Of a stretch of 64,000 bases of DNA, positions 1 through 8,842 are shown piece by piece; the stretch's first letter is position 1, and each line of letters opens with the position of its first letter. The notes under the pieces are model-generated. The model saw only the letters and a list, made by a program, of their open reading frames with translations, searched no databases and had not been told where the DNA came from. A program made the position numbers and the translations under genes. This DNA comes from Phycisphaerae bacterium (GTDB lineage Bacteria; Planctomycetota; Phycisphaerae; UBA1845): positions 1 to 64,000 of the forward strand of contig JAGFJJ010000046.1 of the NCBI GenBank assembly GCA_024102815.1, given 5' to 3'.

Positions 1-2
1 CA

Positions 3-830
3 CTCACCGTCAACCAGTCCACCTCCTGGGGCGACCGCGACGCCGACGGCGACGTGGACGCCACCGACAAGGGTACCGTGGGCGTTACCTGCACCGGCAC
101 GCCCTCCGCCGAATGCCGAATCCTCGACCTCGACTTCGATGGGGACTATGATAACGACGACGCGACAGCATTTGATACTCTGATGCAAGGCGTGGCGAAA
201 AAGGCGGGAATGGCGCACTCCGGCGTCGGGCAGGTGATGGGGCATCAAGGGTTGGTGGCTGATACAGGCGTCGATCTTTACCAAAACCGAGTCCGAGTCT
301 TCAGTCCTCCGTGTTTCCTCTTCTTGCAGAAGGATCTTATTGGCATACATCATGTACTCAAGCGGCTGTACGACGTCTCAGCAGGGACAATACATCCTTA
401 TCTCTATCATCGATCAAACCCATCCATTCATCTTGATCCGCTTGGGCTTCTCCCCTCAGAATGCAGTTGCCCTACAGGTACAACATACATGGGTGAGCAA
501 GAGGTGGCGCCTACTGACTGTACTTACCATTCTCGGCCATGCGAACGATTGTCTTCGACGCCTTTCATTGCCTGCGTGAGTCCAATCGACGGACAAATGC
601 AGATAGGTTGGGAATACACGGATAGGTGCTATAATTGTGAGTCACCCGGCCAACGTCGCAATGTTGATTTCTTTTGCTCAATCAACAATAGGCCTGGTTG
701 CACCATTGTGGGGCATTGCCAACTGCCTTGCGAGCCGATTGGGAGTCCCACTTGTGGCGAGAGTTTCCTTAATACCTGGCGCGAGTGGCCCGAAGTGTGC
801 TCACACCCCGCAAAACCCGCTGGCCGGTAA
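3..830 (+). CDS. RHS repeat-associated protein, C-terminal part (5' end outside window)
   Basis: The reading frame is open from the window edge to a stop at 830, so only the C-terminal part of a larger secreted protein is present. The first ~65 residues hold two acidic dockerin/EF-hand-like loops (DADGDVDATD and LDFDGDYDNDDA), a known insertion style in planctomycete RHS proteins. Next comes the RHS-associated core: DTGVDLYQNRVRVFSP, then QKDLIG and finally SNPSIHLDPLGL, the usual boundary before the variable tip. The stretch between QKDLIG and SNP is longer and less conserved than normal. After DPLGL come about 125 residues rich in Cys (roughly 18) that I do not recognise; in polymorphic RHS systems this position holds a toxin or adhesive tip. 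Family call is firm; toxin activity is only a possibility. Confidence 0.8.
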   Translation, partial: LTVNQSTSWGDRDADGDVDATDKGTVGVTCTGTPSAECRILDLDFDGDYDNDDATAFDTLMQGVAKKAGMAHSGVGQVMGHQGLVADTGVDLYQNRVRVFSPPCFLFLQKDLIGIHHVLKRLYDVSAGTIHPYLYHRSNPSIHLDPLGLLPSECSCPTGTTYMGEQEVAPTDCTYHSRPCERLSSTPFIACVSPIDGQMQIGWEYTDRCYNCESPGQRRNVDFFCSINNRPGCTIVGHCQLPCEPIGSPTCGESFLNTWREWPEVCSHPAKPAGR

Positions 831-860
831 CGAGGACCAAACCAAAGTAGTTCGCAGTTA

Positions 861-880
861 CGCCCCCCAAAGGAGGGGCG
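861..880. terminator. G/C-rich hairpin after the RHS gene
   Basis: CGCCCC and GGGGCG arms flank a short A-rich loop about 30 nt after the RHS stop codon. No T-tract follows, so it is at best a weak or factor-assisted terminator. Confidence 0.3.
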
Positions 881-959
881 TGTGGTGAATTATTCCTGAA
901 ATTGCGCAGTGTGTGTGATTATACAATACATCAGACCTATAGTTGTGAGGTAGATTCTA

Positions 960-1472
960 TTGCAGACTTCTATTCACAAACGATTGTCCCGGCGAGCGGC
1001 ATACCTATTTCTTCCATTGTTACCGATCACGCTCGCCAGCTATTCTCGGCTTCCGTCGATAGGAATTAATGGCGGTAGCAGTTGGGTCATCATCACTCTA
1101 CTCCGAGGCGAACTGTGGATTCAGACGGTACCGCTGGTTAAGTTTGTGCGACAGCCGCCTACATGGAGTCAAATCGACGGATATGAAACGTACAAAGCGA
1201 GACAAGACGAGATTCGCGATGGACTATTGAGGGCAACTTGGCCGAGATTCAGACTATGGATTCTGATAGCAAGCCTTGCAACTGTTCTAGCGGGTTGGCG
1301 AGGACTTATATTGGTAATTACTTATCGCCGACGTTGCCAGGGTAAATGCGAGAATTGCGGCTACCTTGTTCAGCACACGCTATCCGTTTGTTGTCCAGAA
1401 TGTGGGACGCCAGTTATACAGGTGACGAGCGCGAGGCCGGCAGATCAAGAAAGTGGTCGACCATCGGGGTGA
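960..1472 (+). CDS. Small membrane protein with C-terminal zinc ribbon
   Basis: 170 residues starting at TTG directly after an in-frame stop. There are two hydrophobic segments: an N-terminal one (about residues 12-28) and one at about 98-120, followed by Arg-rich YRRRCQGK and a zinc ribbon CENCGY...CCPECGTP at about 130-155. Short membrane proteins ending in such ribbons are common in planctomycetes; their function is unknown. It sits 129 bp after the RHS tip, the usual place for an immunity gene, but nothing in the sequence demonstrates immunity. The last ~15 codons read out of frame through DNA that in another frame is RHS coding sequence, so the natural C-terminus appears to have been created by recombination. 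Start codon uncertain. Confidence 0.6.
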   Translation: MQTSIHKRLSRRAAYLFLPLLPITLASYSRLPSIGINGGSSWVIITLLRGELWIQTVPLVKFVRQPPTWSQIDGYETYKARQDEIRDGLLRATWPRFRLWILIASLATVLAGWRGLILVITYRRRCQGKCENCGYLVQHTLSVCCPECGTPVIQVTSARPADQESGRPSG

Positions 1473-1650
1473 CCTCGACGCCACGGAAGTGTATTATTAT
1501 GAAGGATGGAAGATCGTGGAGATCCGCGACGGCAGCGACGACATGGACCGCCAGTTCATCCACGGGACGCAGTACATCGACGAGCACGTCATGATGCGGG
1601 CCGCGGGCAAGGGTGACCTCTACATCCACCAGGGTGAGCGCAGCCGACGG
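1432..1650 (+). pseudogene. RHS core fragment (remnant)
   Basis: One frame reads GRQIKKVVDHRGDLDATEV, then YYYEGWKIVEIRDGSDD, then QFIHGTQYIDEHVMM and GKGDLYIHQ. This is the classic RHS segment just upstream of the core domain. Homology stops abruptly after GDLYIHQ: what follows is Arg-rich read-through with none of the expected core motifs (RYYSP, DPxG). It also overlaps the end of the preceding membrane gene. I read it as a displaced, broken RHS piece left by recombination in the locus. The open frame continues to 1851 but shows no further family resemblance. Confidence 0.7.
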
Positions 1651-2105
1651 GAGCGGGCCGCCATCGGTAAAGCGGGCAGGGACGCCCGCGTCACCTGCCC
1701 GGAGCTTCGTAGGGTGCGTCCCCTGACGCACCATTCCTCCCCAGACCAACGAATCCGCCCGCCTCGAATCGGCTCCCGTAACCAACCCGGCCAACCCATC
1801 CGCCCCCTCCTACCCGCGCGCGATTTTAGCACAAACAGCATGCGCCACTGAATACGCTATCAAAGCGTAAAGCGCATAACAACATTATCGCTGCTATTTT
1901 CAATCGAGCGTTCAACTAAGTAACCAGCGCCACATTACGGGGCGCTCACTAAAATCCCGTTAACGAGCGCGCGCCCAAGCGCGTTATTACCTATGGAGGA
2001 GCGACGCGCCAGCCGCGGTCGGCCGGCATTCCTTCGGAATGATCGAATCCGATGCGTCTTTCGACCCAACAGGAGAAATGCTCAATGGGGAACGCCCCCG
2101 TCCTC
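1651..2105. other. Gene-free stretch with one palindromic repeat
   Basis: No convincing gene. Open frames here lack family resemblance and ribosome binding sites. It contains the palindromic repeat at 1709-1732 and several short GCGC-rich inverted motifs at about 1870-1990. It follows the RHS remnant and precedes the 3' end of pyrB. Confidence 0.5.
1709..1732. repeat. 24-bp REP-like palindromic repeat, copy 1
   Basis: GTAGGGTGCGTC-CCCT-GACGCACC contains perfect 8-bp arms (1713-1720 and 1725-1732). A second copy with a single base difference lies in the opposite orientation at 32495-32518, so this is a dispersed element rather than a one-off hairpin. Confidence 0.65.
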
Positions 2106-3209
2106 CTAATCCGCGTAATACGCGTGATAGTGGTCGCGGATGGCCACGTCCACGTTGAAGATCGAGGCGATCAGCGCTGCCCGCATCCACATCCCGTTGC
2201 GGACCTGGTCCCAGTACTTGGCCTGCGGGGCGGAGTCCAGCTTCTGGTCCAGCTCGTTGCGCCGCGGAAGCGGGTGCAGAATGGCCAGCGACGGCTTGAA
2301 CGTCGGGGCCATGTCGGCCGTGAGCGCGAACTTGTAGTAATCAATCGACTTGGACTCCCCGGCCACGTCGTACTCGTCCTGCAAACGCGTCATGTACACC
2401 GCGTCGATGTCCCGAATCCGCGAGGGAAGATCGTCGCCGATCTCGTAGTCGATCCCGTTGCGGCTGATGTAATCCAGAATGTCCTCGCCGATCTGGAGTT
2501 CCGGCGGAGAGATGAACAGCAGGCGCACGCCGGGATAGCGGCAGAGCAGGTACGTCAGCGAGCGCACCGTCCGGCCGCGCTTCAGATCGCCCACGAACGC
2601 CACCGTCTTCCCCGCCAGCGGGTTCCGCAGGTAGCGCCGCTCGATGGGCAGGCTCCGCGAGTCCTCAAAGCTGCGCAGAAGCGTGTAGATGTCGAGCAGC
2701 GCCTGCGTGGGGTGCTGATCCCGGCCCGAGCCGCCGTTGATCACCGGGATGGTCCGGGGCATGTCGTTGAGCATGTTGGCGACGTGCTCGGCGAAGCCCT
2801 CGGCCGGGTGCCGCATGATGATCATGTCGAAGTACTGGCTGAGCACCCGGATCGTGTCCTCTTCCGATTCGCCCTTGACCTCCGACGAGGTCGAGCGGTC
2901 CCGCACCGAGTTGTACGGCATGCCCAGCACCTGGCAGGCCGCGGTGAACGAAAGGAACGTGCGCGTCGAGGGCTGAATGAAATAGAGCATCGCCCGGCGA
3001 TGGCTCATCAGCGTGATGAGAAACTGCGTCCCCTGCCGGGAGTTGGCCACGGTGCGGATCATGTCCGAGAGGCGGCAGAGCTGCTCGATGGCGCTGCGCT
3101 CGAATTGTTGAGCCAGCACCACGTGGAAGGCCTTTTCGTTGCGGTTCAGAGCAAGCACACGGCGGGCGGTATCCGAGCGCGGCGATTTCGGGGTCTCTAC
3201 TTCGGCCAT
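2106..3209 (-). CDS. pyrB: Aspartate carbamoyltransferase catalytic subunit
   Basis: Catalyses carbamoyl phosphate + aspartate to N-carbamoylaspartate, the committed step of pyrimidine synthesis in the cytoplasm. The carbamoyl-phosphate loop STRT is at residues 81-84 (PSTRTFLSF), the aspartate-enzyme loop VKGESEEDT at 111-119, HPTQALLD at 166-173 and HPLPR at 312-316. All expected active-site motifs are present, and the KGE loop separates it from ornithine carbamoyltransferases. At 367 residues it is some 50 longer than the usual chain, with an extended N-terminus and a longer inter-domain segment (about 180-200). It stands alone, with no pyrI or pyrC next to it. ATG at 3209 is the only reasonable start. 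Confidence 0.93.
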   Translation of the reverse strand: MAEVETPKSPRSDTARRVLALNRNEKAFHVVLAQQFERSAIEQLCRLSDMIRTVANSRQGTQFLITLMSHRRAMLYFIQPSTRTFLSFTAACQVLGMPYNSVRDRSTSSEVKGESEEDTIRVLSQYFDMIIMRHPAEGFAEHVANMLNDMPRTIPVINGGSGRDQHPTQALLDIYTLLRSFEDSRSLPIERRYLRNPLAGKTVAFVGDLKRGRTVRSLTYLLCRYPGVRLLFISPPELQIGEDILDYISRNGIDYEIGDDLPSRIRDIDAVYMTRLQDEYDVAGESKSIDYYKFALTADMAPTFKPSLAILHPLPRRNELDQKLDSAPQAKYWDQVRNGMWMRAALIASIFNVDVAIRDHYHAYYAD

Positions 3210-3333
3210 GGTCGATCTCTCGGGGGCTGGGCGATTCGCGCAGCCGAATGCGGTCTGGGGAACTCTGTTGCTCGATGTGGTTCGGGGGAACCAGAGCCAG
3301 TAGACCCGAGAAGCGCGGATTTGTCAACGCCGA

Positions 3334-4065
3334 CTACTTCGGCGGCGGCTCACACATCGGACGAGAAAGATACATGGCGCGAGGCACGCACTCGGTCTGC
3401 GTATCGAGCAGACGCTCCAGGGCTTCCGCGGGATCGACGCCGCCGGGCCGGGGGCGTTGCTGTGCAACGGTCGCCTGATTGGCGTCCCGCGCTGGGGCCA
3501 CGCTTTCCACGTGGGCCATGCCGCTCTCTTCGAGATCCGCAAGCGACGGCGCCTCATCCGGCGCCGCAGACTCCGTCCGCGATGGACGTGCGACACTGCT
3601 GTCGACGGTCGATCGAGCGGATCGGTAAACCCCTTCGTCTTTCGGGCCGGGACCGCTCGCCGCCCACCATGCCACGGAACCAACCGTCAGCAGGACCATC
3701 GCCGCAGCGGCGCATGCCGCCCAATGCGGCCACGCGATGGGAGCCGACGGCACCGAATCGGGGGCGGGATCGTCTTCCAGCGCGTCCAGATCGACACGCC
3801 CTGTCGGCCTGGCGCCGTCCATCAATGCGGTTCGGGCCTGAGCCACAGCGCGCTCCTGAAGGCCGGCGGGCATTTGCGATCGACCCATTTCGCGCAGGCC
3901 CCTCCCGACCGATTGCAGGTCTTCCGCCAACTCCCGGCAGCTTGAACACTGGGCAAGGTGCAGGCTCAGACCTCGTGGCAGCGGCGCGCCGGCATCCAGG
4001 ACATCGTCATCGGAGAGTGCGGTGAGCACCCACAAGCGTTTGGAACATTCCGGATTCGTGGACAT
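3334..4065 (-). CDS. Putative anti-sigma factor (zinc-finger, single membrane span)
   Basis: The N-terminal ~50 residues contain HLAQCSSCREL, the Hx3Cx2C signature of ZAS-type anti-sigma domains. One membrane segment follows at about residues 112-135 (WAACAAAAMVLLTVGSVAWW), then a ~110-residue Pro/Ala/Glu-rich outer part ending in a Cys-containing tail. It begins one base after the stop of the sigma factor gene on the same strand, the normal order for a sigma/anti-sigma pair. Inferred role: it holds the neighbouring sigma factor at the membrane until a signal releases it. The extracytoplasmic part resembles no domain I know, so the signal cannot be guessed. Confidence 0.75.
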   Translation of the reverse strand: MSTNPECSKRLWVLTALSDDDVLDAGAPLPRGLSLHLAQCSSCRELAEDLQSVGRGLREMGRSQMPAGLQERAVAQARTALMDGARPTGRVDLDALEDDPAPDSVPSAPIAWPHWAACAAAAMVLLTVGSVAWWAASGPGPKDEGVYRSARSTVDSSVARPSRTESAAPDEAPSLADLEESGMAHVESVAPARDANQATVAQQRPRPGGVDPAEALERLLDTQTECVPRAMYLSRPMCEPPPK

Positions 4066-4066
4066 C

Positions 4067-4693
4067 TCAGTCTCGAGGCGCGTCGTCGCGCTCCTCCTCC
4101 TTCATGAACTCGGCAAGGCGAACCACCGCGTGGCGGCGGTACACCCGCGCGGTGGCCGGTGCGATCATCAGGATTTTTCCTACCTCCGCGTACGAAAGTT
4201 GATTCAGGTCCCGCAGCACGACGACGTTGCGCAGGTGCGCGGGCAGTCGCGCCAGGGCATTCCACAGTGCCGCATGGGGTGCCTGGGAATCGGCCGACGG
4301 CTCCGACTCGCCGGCCGATGCACCATTGTCACGCCCGGATTCGTGCCGTGCCGCTTCCCGGCGTGCTTCAGCCAGGGCGGGCCAATGGCGCCGATGCCGC
4401 ATCCGCGTCCGTATCATCTCTACGGCGATATTGGCCGCGGTCCGGTAGGCGTAGGCCCGGGCACTGTGCAGATCATTGAAGCGACCCCGCTGGGCAAGCT
4501 TGCAGAAGCAATCCTGGTAGGCGTCCATCACGTCCTGCTCGACTTGCAGCATCCGCCAGAGAAGCCGAAGAATGCCGGGGCCGTCCCGGCGCATGAGCTT
4601 TTCCAGCCACGCGCGGGCGCGCGGATCATGCGCAGTCGCCTCCATCGGCAGCGCGTTGAAATCTCCCCCGGTCGTCGCCATGGCCTGGGTCAT
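4067..4693 (-). CDS. ECF-family RNA polymerase sigma factor
   Basis: 208 residues with sigma region 2 at about 30-100 (LLWRMLQVEQDVMDAYQDCF, then ARAYAYRTAANIAVEMIR) and region 4 at about 145-200 (ALARLPAHLRNVVVLRDLNQ, then LSYAEVGKILMIAPATARVY), the helix-turn-helix that reads the -35 element. A long hydrophilic, acidic linker (about 108-142) separates them, which is longer than average. It is translationally adjacent to the anti-sigma gene. The cognate promoter is not evident here. An internal ATG four codons in is an alternative start. Confidence 0.88.
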   Translation of the reverse strand: MTQAMATTGGDFNALPMEATAHDPRARAWLEKLMRRDGPGILRLLWRMLQVEQDVMDAYQDCFCKLAQRGRFNDLHSARAYAYRTAANIAVEMIRTRMRHRRHWPALAEARREAARHESGRDNGASAGESEPSADSQAPHAALWNALARLPAHLRNVVVLRDLNQLSYAEVGKILMIAPATARVYRRHAVVRLAEFMKEEERDDAPRD

Positions 4694-4800
4694 CGGAAGC
4701 TAAGACGTTCGGACGCCAACGATGTTATGGCCGAGGATCGGAATGTTCGAGTCCGGGACAGAATAACGACCGCAGGAACGGGCACTGCGGTTCCGGCCAG

Positions 4801-4839
4801 AAAAAAGGCGGCGATGAGGCATTTCGCCCCACCGCCGCC
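4801..4839 (-). terminator. Rho-independent terminator of the cohesin/dockerin gene
   Basis: On the minus strand a GGCGGCG/CGCCGCC stem with a 19-nt loop is followed directly by six T residues (4806-4801). It lies about 65 nt after the stop codon at 4904. Confidence 0.75.
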
Positions 4840-4903
4840 ATTTTGCTTGTTTGCACAGGCCCGGACTCCTATGCGGAACCCAGCGCTTGCCGCGAGCCGC
4901 AGA

Positions 4904-7900
4904 CTACGGACACGGCAGGCTGCAGCCAACGATGCCTGCGCCTTGCTGATAGGTCTCCTGCTGGAAGATCTTCACGAGACGAAGGATGTCCGTACCGTTG
5001 ACCGTCCATTCCGGGGTGCAGAACCCCGCGCTGGTAATGTCCACGACAGGAATTATGGTGTCCGGCCCGATGAAACCGGGGTTCAACGGAGGCAGGTGAT
5101 ACCGAACCTGGAATCCCTGGACGGCCAGCGACAGGTCGATTCCGGAGACCAAGGTATTGCCGTCCAGATCGCCCCACGGCCGCATCGTGACGCTCGCCGG
5201 TGAAGTAACGGCGCCGCAATCGCTTTGGACCTCATACACGGAAGGCTCGACAATCATCCCGTTCCAGCTTCCGCGCGGTGTCGACCAGTTGCTCGGCGCA
5301 ATGTCCTCATCGGTCACCACGACCAGGCCGCCGTGGCATGTTTCCCCGGCCGGGCAGTCTCCGTCATTGTTGCACGCCGTCAGAGAAACGGTGCACGGAC
5401 TCGCCGTCGAACACGTCGACTTCAGGTTCATACAGCGCTTGATGGGCAGGCAGGCCGCACCGCCCGGGCAGGGGTGCGAAGCATCGCACGGCGGTGCCCA
5501 AGCCACGCCGCCAACGTCACAGGCGTAGGCGCCCCAGGCCTCGGAAGAGAGCACACCGGCCTGGCCGGGATCGTCCACGAGATTCGCCCGGTTGCCGTCG
5601 ATGGACCCGTTGCCGTCAAAATCCCAGCCGGGGGCGAATCCGATCTTGGGGATCGGCTCGCCGACATAGAGTCCGCCCTCGGGGTTGCTGTTCAGGCAGG
5701 TCCACGTGGGCGAGCTGACCAGCAGCGATGTCGGCGTCTGCGAACCTTCCGGCTGCGGGTAGACGGCGATGTACTTGCCACCCAGCGGGTAGGCCAGCGG
5801 CGGGTCGCAGGAAACCGAGCAACCCACGCCGGAAATGCAGAGCTCACCGCCCGGGCAGAGGTTATTGTTCGGGATTCCATCGCAACGGTCCAATGTCTCG
5901 TTGCAGAAGTCCATTTCGGTGCAGGCGATGCCGTCGCTGGAGCAATTCGGAGGATTGCCCGCAACGCATCCCGTCGTCGGATTACCCGTCGGCGGATTGC
6001 ACGTCTCGATACCGTTGCAGAATTGATTGTCGTTGCAGAGGGCATTGCTCGGCAGGTGCAGACAGCTATCGGTGGCCTCGTCGCACTGATCGACGGTGCA
6101 ACTGAAGGCATCCGCACAGTTGTTGGGCGTGCCGCCGCCGCACGTACCGTCCGTGCAGGTCGTGTTTTCCGTGCAGAAAAGACCGTCGTTGCACGTGGTC
6201 CCGTTTGCGGCCGGGTGGGAATTGCACACGCCCGCCTGGCACCAGTCGGCCAGATCGCACGGACCGGTCGGCGTCGGATTGCCGCATGCCGTACCGTTGG
6301 CCACGGGGCTATTCGTGCAATAGACCGCCGGTCCGCAGGTGTCCTGACGCGTGCAGGTTTCCGCTCCGGGGCAATCCGTATCAAACGTGCACGGCTGGTT
6401 GGTGACGCTGCAGATCTTGCCGCAGTCGCCGTTGACGTTGCAGTCCTGCGTGGTGCGCACGGTGCACTTCCGCGGGCAGTCATCGACGGTGCAGCTGTTG
6501 CCATCGTCGCATTGGGAATCGTTCTGACACTGAATGAGAACGGTGGCGGGACTGAACGTGCCGGTCTGGATGTCATCCGCCCCGGCTATTATCACACGCG
6601 ACCGTGTACCAATATTCCCCTTGCAGAGATTGAAGTTGACCTTGGTTCCCGTCACCGTGGTCGCTTTCTGCGCGAAGAAGCGGAAGGTCGTGACTTTCAA
6701 CGGGTTGGTGTTGCGAATGCCCGGAACCTCGCTCTGGCCCGGCTCGATAATGGCCTCGTAGTGCGCGTCTCCGTCAAGGAAAGTGGCGTTCAGATTGTCG
6801 GGGTCGAAGTTGCTGAGGAAACCCGAGCTGAACCAGTCGTACTCGCCCAGGCAGATTGTGCAGGGAACATCCAGGCAAAGCGAGCCGGCACAGATGCAGC
6901 CGTTGTCGCTGGAGCCGTTGTTGCACGGGTCGGTGGCGGTCACCGGCGGGCCGAGCTTGACCGGATTCCACTCCAGCGTCGCCTCCACGACTTGAACCTC
7001 TTTTTCCGTTGTCTGCGCGGTGCGTACCTCGAAACGCACATCCACGGCCTGTCCGACCAGGACGGGGCCGATGGTCGCACCACCGTTGGAGGGGTTCACG
7101 AGATGCATGTTGGCGTACCCGACCTGGGTCGGGGGGAACCCCACGCACTCGCCGTAGGCAACGCCGCCGGTTCCGGTGCCGCAGATTCCGGCCACTTCTC
7201 CGCCGGGAACGCAGCAGAAATCGCCGGTCGTGCAACCCGTTCCATCCGAACAGCCGGCGGATTTGAAGCAGGTTCCGCCGCCGGGATCCGTGCAGGAATA
7301 TCCCTGGGGACAGGGATCGTCGGCGTCGCAGGATACGTTGGTGGGGAGCACGAACTCACAAACACCGACCGCGGGGTTGCATTCGCTGATGCGACAAGGC
7401 TCGTTCACCGGATCCTGTGCGCAGAAAACCGGCGTGTCCGGGACGCATTGCCCGAGCACGCAGATCTGCGGATTGCAGAGATCCGTGTTGTCGCAGTCGG
7501 CCGTGCTGAAGCACTCGACACAACTGTCGGTGGATTCGTTGCAGCCCAGGCCCTGGAGGGCGCAGGGATTTCCCGGCCCCGGATTGCAGTTTCCGGTGGC
7601 GGCTTCGCACGTCTCGATGCCGTTGCAGAACATGCCGTCGTCGCAGGCGCCGTTGTCGGTGATAAACGTGCAGATGTGGCTGATCGGGCTGCAGTTGTTG
7701 ATCCGGCATCCCACACTGGGCGGGCACTGGCCATCGCTGGTGCACTCGCCGCAGACGTATCCGGGCGGCAGGGCATCTTCAAAGCAGAACGGGGTGTTTC
7801 CGCTGCAGGGATTGGCCCCGGTGCACTGACCCGCCGCGTTGCATGTATCGCTGATTCCCGGATTCGTGCAATTCATTTCGTCGTCACAAGGCGTGCCCTG

Positions 7901-8842
7901 CGCAACCGGTGTGCCGCCGGTGCAGTTTCCGCTGGAGCACATGCCGTTGTCCACGCAGCCGAAGTTGGCCGTGCAGAATGCGCCGTCCGGCACGTTATTG
8001 GGAATGCAGACACCGCTGAGGCAGGTGTCGGGGTTCGTGCAGTCGTTCTGCGTGGCGTCGCCACACGTTGTTCCGGTCAGGTTCTGGTGCGTGACCTGGC
8101 CCGTGAACGCGTTGCATTGATCGCTGGTGCAGTCGTTCCCATCGCTGATTGTCACGATGTTCCCGCTAACCGGATCGCAGCACTCCTCGCCCAGGATGAA
8201 CGTATCGGTGTACTGACAATCGCCGGTCAACGAGCAGGTATCGGTCGTGCAGGCATCGCCGTCGTCACATTCGGCTTCTGAGAAGCAAGGATCGATCGAG
8301 ACGGAAACGGGCGTGCCGATTGTACCGGTGACGGGAACACCTCCGCATCCGAAGACCGTGAGGTGCGAAAGAACCTGCGTGGAGACGCCGCTCAGGCTGG
8401 GGCGAATCTGCACGGTGGCCGCGCCGAGCTGTCCAAGCGAACGGAACTTAAGCCGCGTGATGAGCGCACCGGCGAGGATCGCTTCCGGACGGGGGTTGCC
8501 GCAGGGGATGCCCACATTGGCCTGATACGACGCGTCGCCGTCGGTCAGGCTCGCATTGAGCACGTTGCTGGGAAAGCCCGAAAAGCTCCAGGCGAAAGCG
8601 CCCGTGTCGTCGTGCCCGACCAGCTCCAGTCTCGCTGCATCCCACTGGAGCACGACATCCACACGCCCGAAAAACTCGGGCGGCGTCGCCACGGCATACA
8701 GCTCGACGAAGATCACCTTTTCGCCCGACACGGCATTCTGCGTGCTTGGACGAAGTTCCAGATTAACCAGCGCACTCGCCTGGCTGGCGAGCAAGACGAG
8801 CGAACTGATCCCGATGGCAGCCCCGAACCCTGACCTACGCAT
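4904..8842 (-). CDS. Secreted Cys-rich protein with two cohesin-like domains and a C-terminal dockerin-like domain
   Basis: 1312 residues. The start at 8842 is chosen because GGGAGAGG lies just upstream and it gives a clean signal peptide (RRSGFGAAIG, then a hydrophobic core ending SQASA). A first beta-rich cohesin-like domain spans about 25-180 (VNLELRPSTQNAVSGEKV ... NASLTDGDASYQA). A long Cys-rich region follows, built from repeats of the type CDDGDACTTDTC. A second cohesin-like domain at about 570-760 shares the SGF.SN...NA..DGDA.Y.A signature with the first. More Cys-rich repeats follow. The C-terminal ~90 residues hold two dockerin-type loops (GDLDGNTLVSGIDLSLAVQG and VNGTDILRLVKIF). 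Likely a surface or matrix protein; partner unknown. It is transcribed toward the ECF sigma gene but separated from it by a terminator. Confidence 0.75.
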   Translation of the reverse strand: MRRSGFGAAIGISSLVLLASQASALVNLELRPSTQNAVSGEKVIFVELYAVATPPEFFGRVDVVLQWDAARLELVGHDDTGAFAWSFSGFPSNVLNASLTDGDASYQANVGIPCGNPRPEAILAGALITRLKFRSLGQLGAATVQIRPSLSGVSTQVLSHLTVFGCGGVPVTGTIGTPVSVSIDPCFSEAECDDGDACTTDTCSLTGDCQYTDTFILGEECCDPVSGNIVTISDGNDCTSDQCNAFTGQVTHQNLTGTTCGDATQNDCTNPDTCLSGVCIPNNVPDGAFCTANFGCVDNGMCSSGNCTGGTPVAQGTPCDDEMNCTNPGISDTCNAAGQCTGANPCSGNTPFCFEDALPPGYVCGECTSDGQCPPSVGCRINNCSPISHICTFITDNGACDDGMFCNGIETCEAATGNCNPGPGNPCALQGLGCNESTDSCVECFSTADCDNTDLCNPQICVLGQCVPDTPVFCAQDPVNEPCRISECNPAVGVCEFVLPTNVSCDADDPCPQGYSCTDPGGGTCFKSAGCSDGTGCTTGDFCCVPGGEVAGICGTGTGGVAYGECVGFPPTQVGYANMHLVNPSNGGATIGPVLVGQAVDVRFEVRTAQTTEKEVQVVEATLEWNPVKLGPPVTATDPCNNGSSDNGCICAGSLCLDVPCTICLGEYDWFSSGFLSNFDPDNLNATFLDGDAHYEAIIEPGQSEVPGIRNTNPLKVTTFRFFAQKATTVTGTKVNFNLCKGNIGTRSRVIIAGADDIQTGTFSPATVLIQCQNDSQCDDGNSCTVDDCPRKCTVRTTQDCNVNGDCGKICSVTNQPCTFDTDCPGAETCTRQDTCGPAVYCTNSPVANGTACGNPTPTGPCDLADWCQAGVCNSHPAANGTTCNDGLFCTENTTCTDGTCGGGTPNNCADAFSCTVDQCDEATDSCLHLPSNALCNDNQFCNGIETCNPPTGNPTTGCVAGNPPNCSSDGIACTEMDFCNETLDRCDGIPNNNLCPGGELCISGVGCSVSCDPPLAYPLGGKYIAVYPQPEGSQTPTSLLVSSPTWTCLNSNPEGGLYVGEPIPKIGFAPGWDFDGNGSIDGNRANLVDDPGQAGVLSSEAWGAYACDVGGVAWAPPCDASHPCPGGAACLPIKRCMNLKSTCSTASPCTVSLTACNNDGDCPAGETCHGGLVVVTDEDIAPSNWSTPRGSWNGMIVEPSVYEVQSDCGAVTSPASVTMRPWGDLDGNTLVSGIDLSLAVQGFQVRYHLPPLNPGFIGPDTIIPVVDITSAGFCTPEWTVNGTDILRLVKIFQQETYQQGAGIVGCSLPCP

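Noticed and set aside
631-640. TATAAT-like string TATAATTGTGAGTCA resembling the start of the tandem small RNAs
   Set aside because: It lies inside the RHS coding tail and lacks the CCTCC box and hairpin.
1653-1851. Continuation of the RHS remnant as a coding gene
   Set aside because: After GDLYIHQ the translation becomes Arg/Pro-rich without any RHS motif and passes through the palindromic repeat.
2052-4025. 657-codon plus-strand open frame opposite pyrB and the anti-sigma gene
   Set aside because: Antisense shadow of GC-rich coding DNA; pyrB motifs on the minus strand are decisive.
5225-8281. 1018-codon plus-strand open frame opposite the cohesin/dockerin gene
   Set aside because: Antisense to a recognisable secreted protein with signal peptide and terminator; the translated product has no family resemblance.
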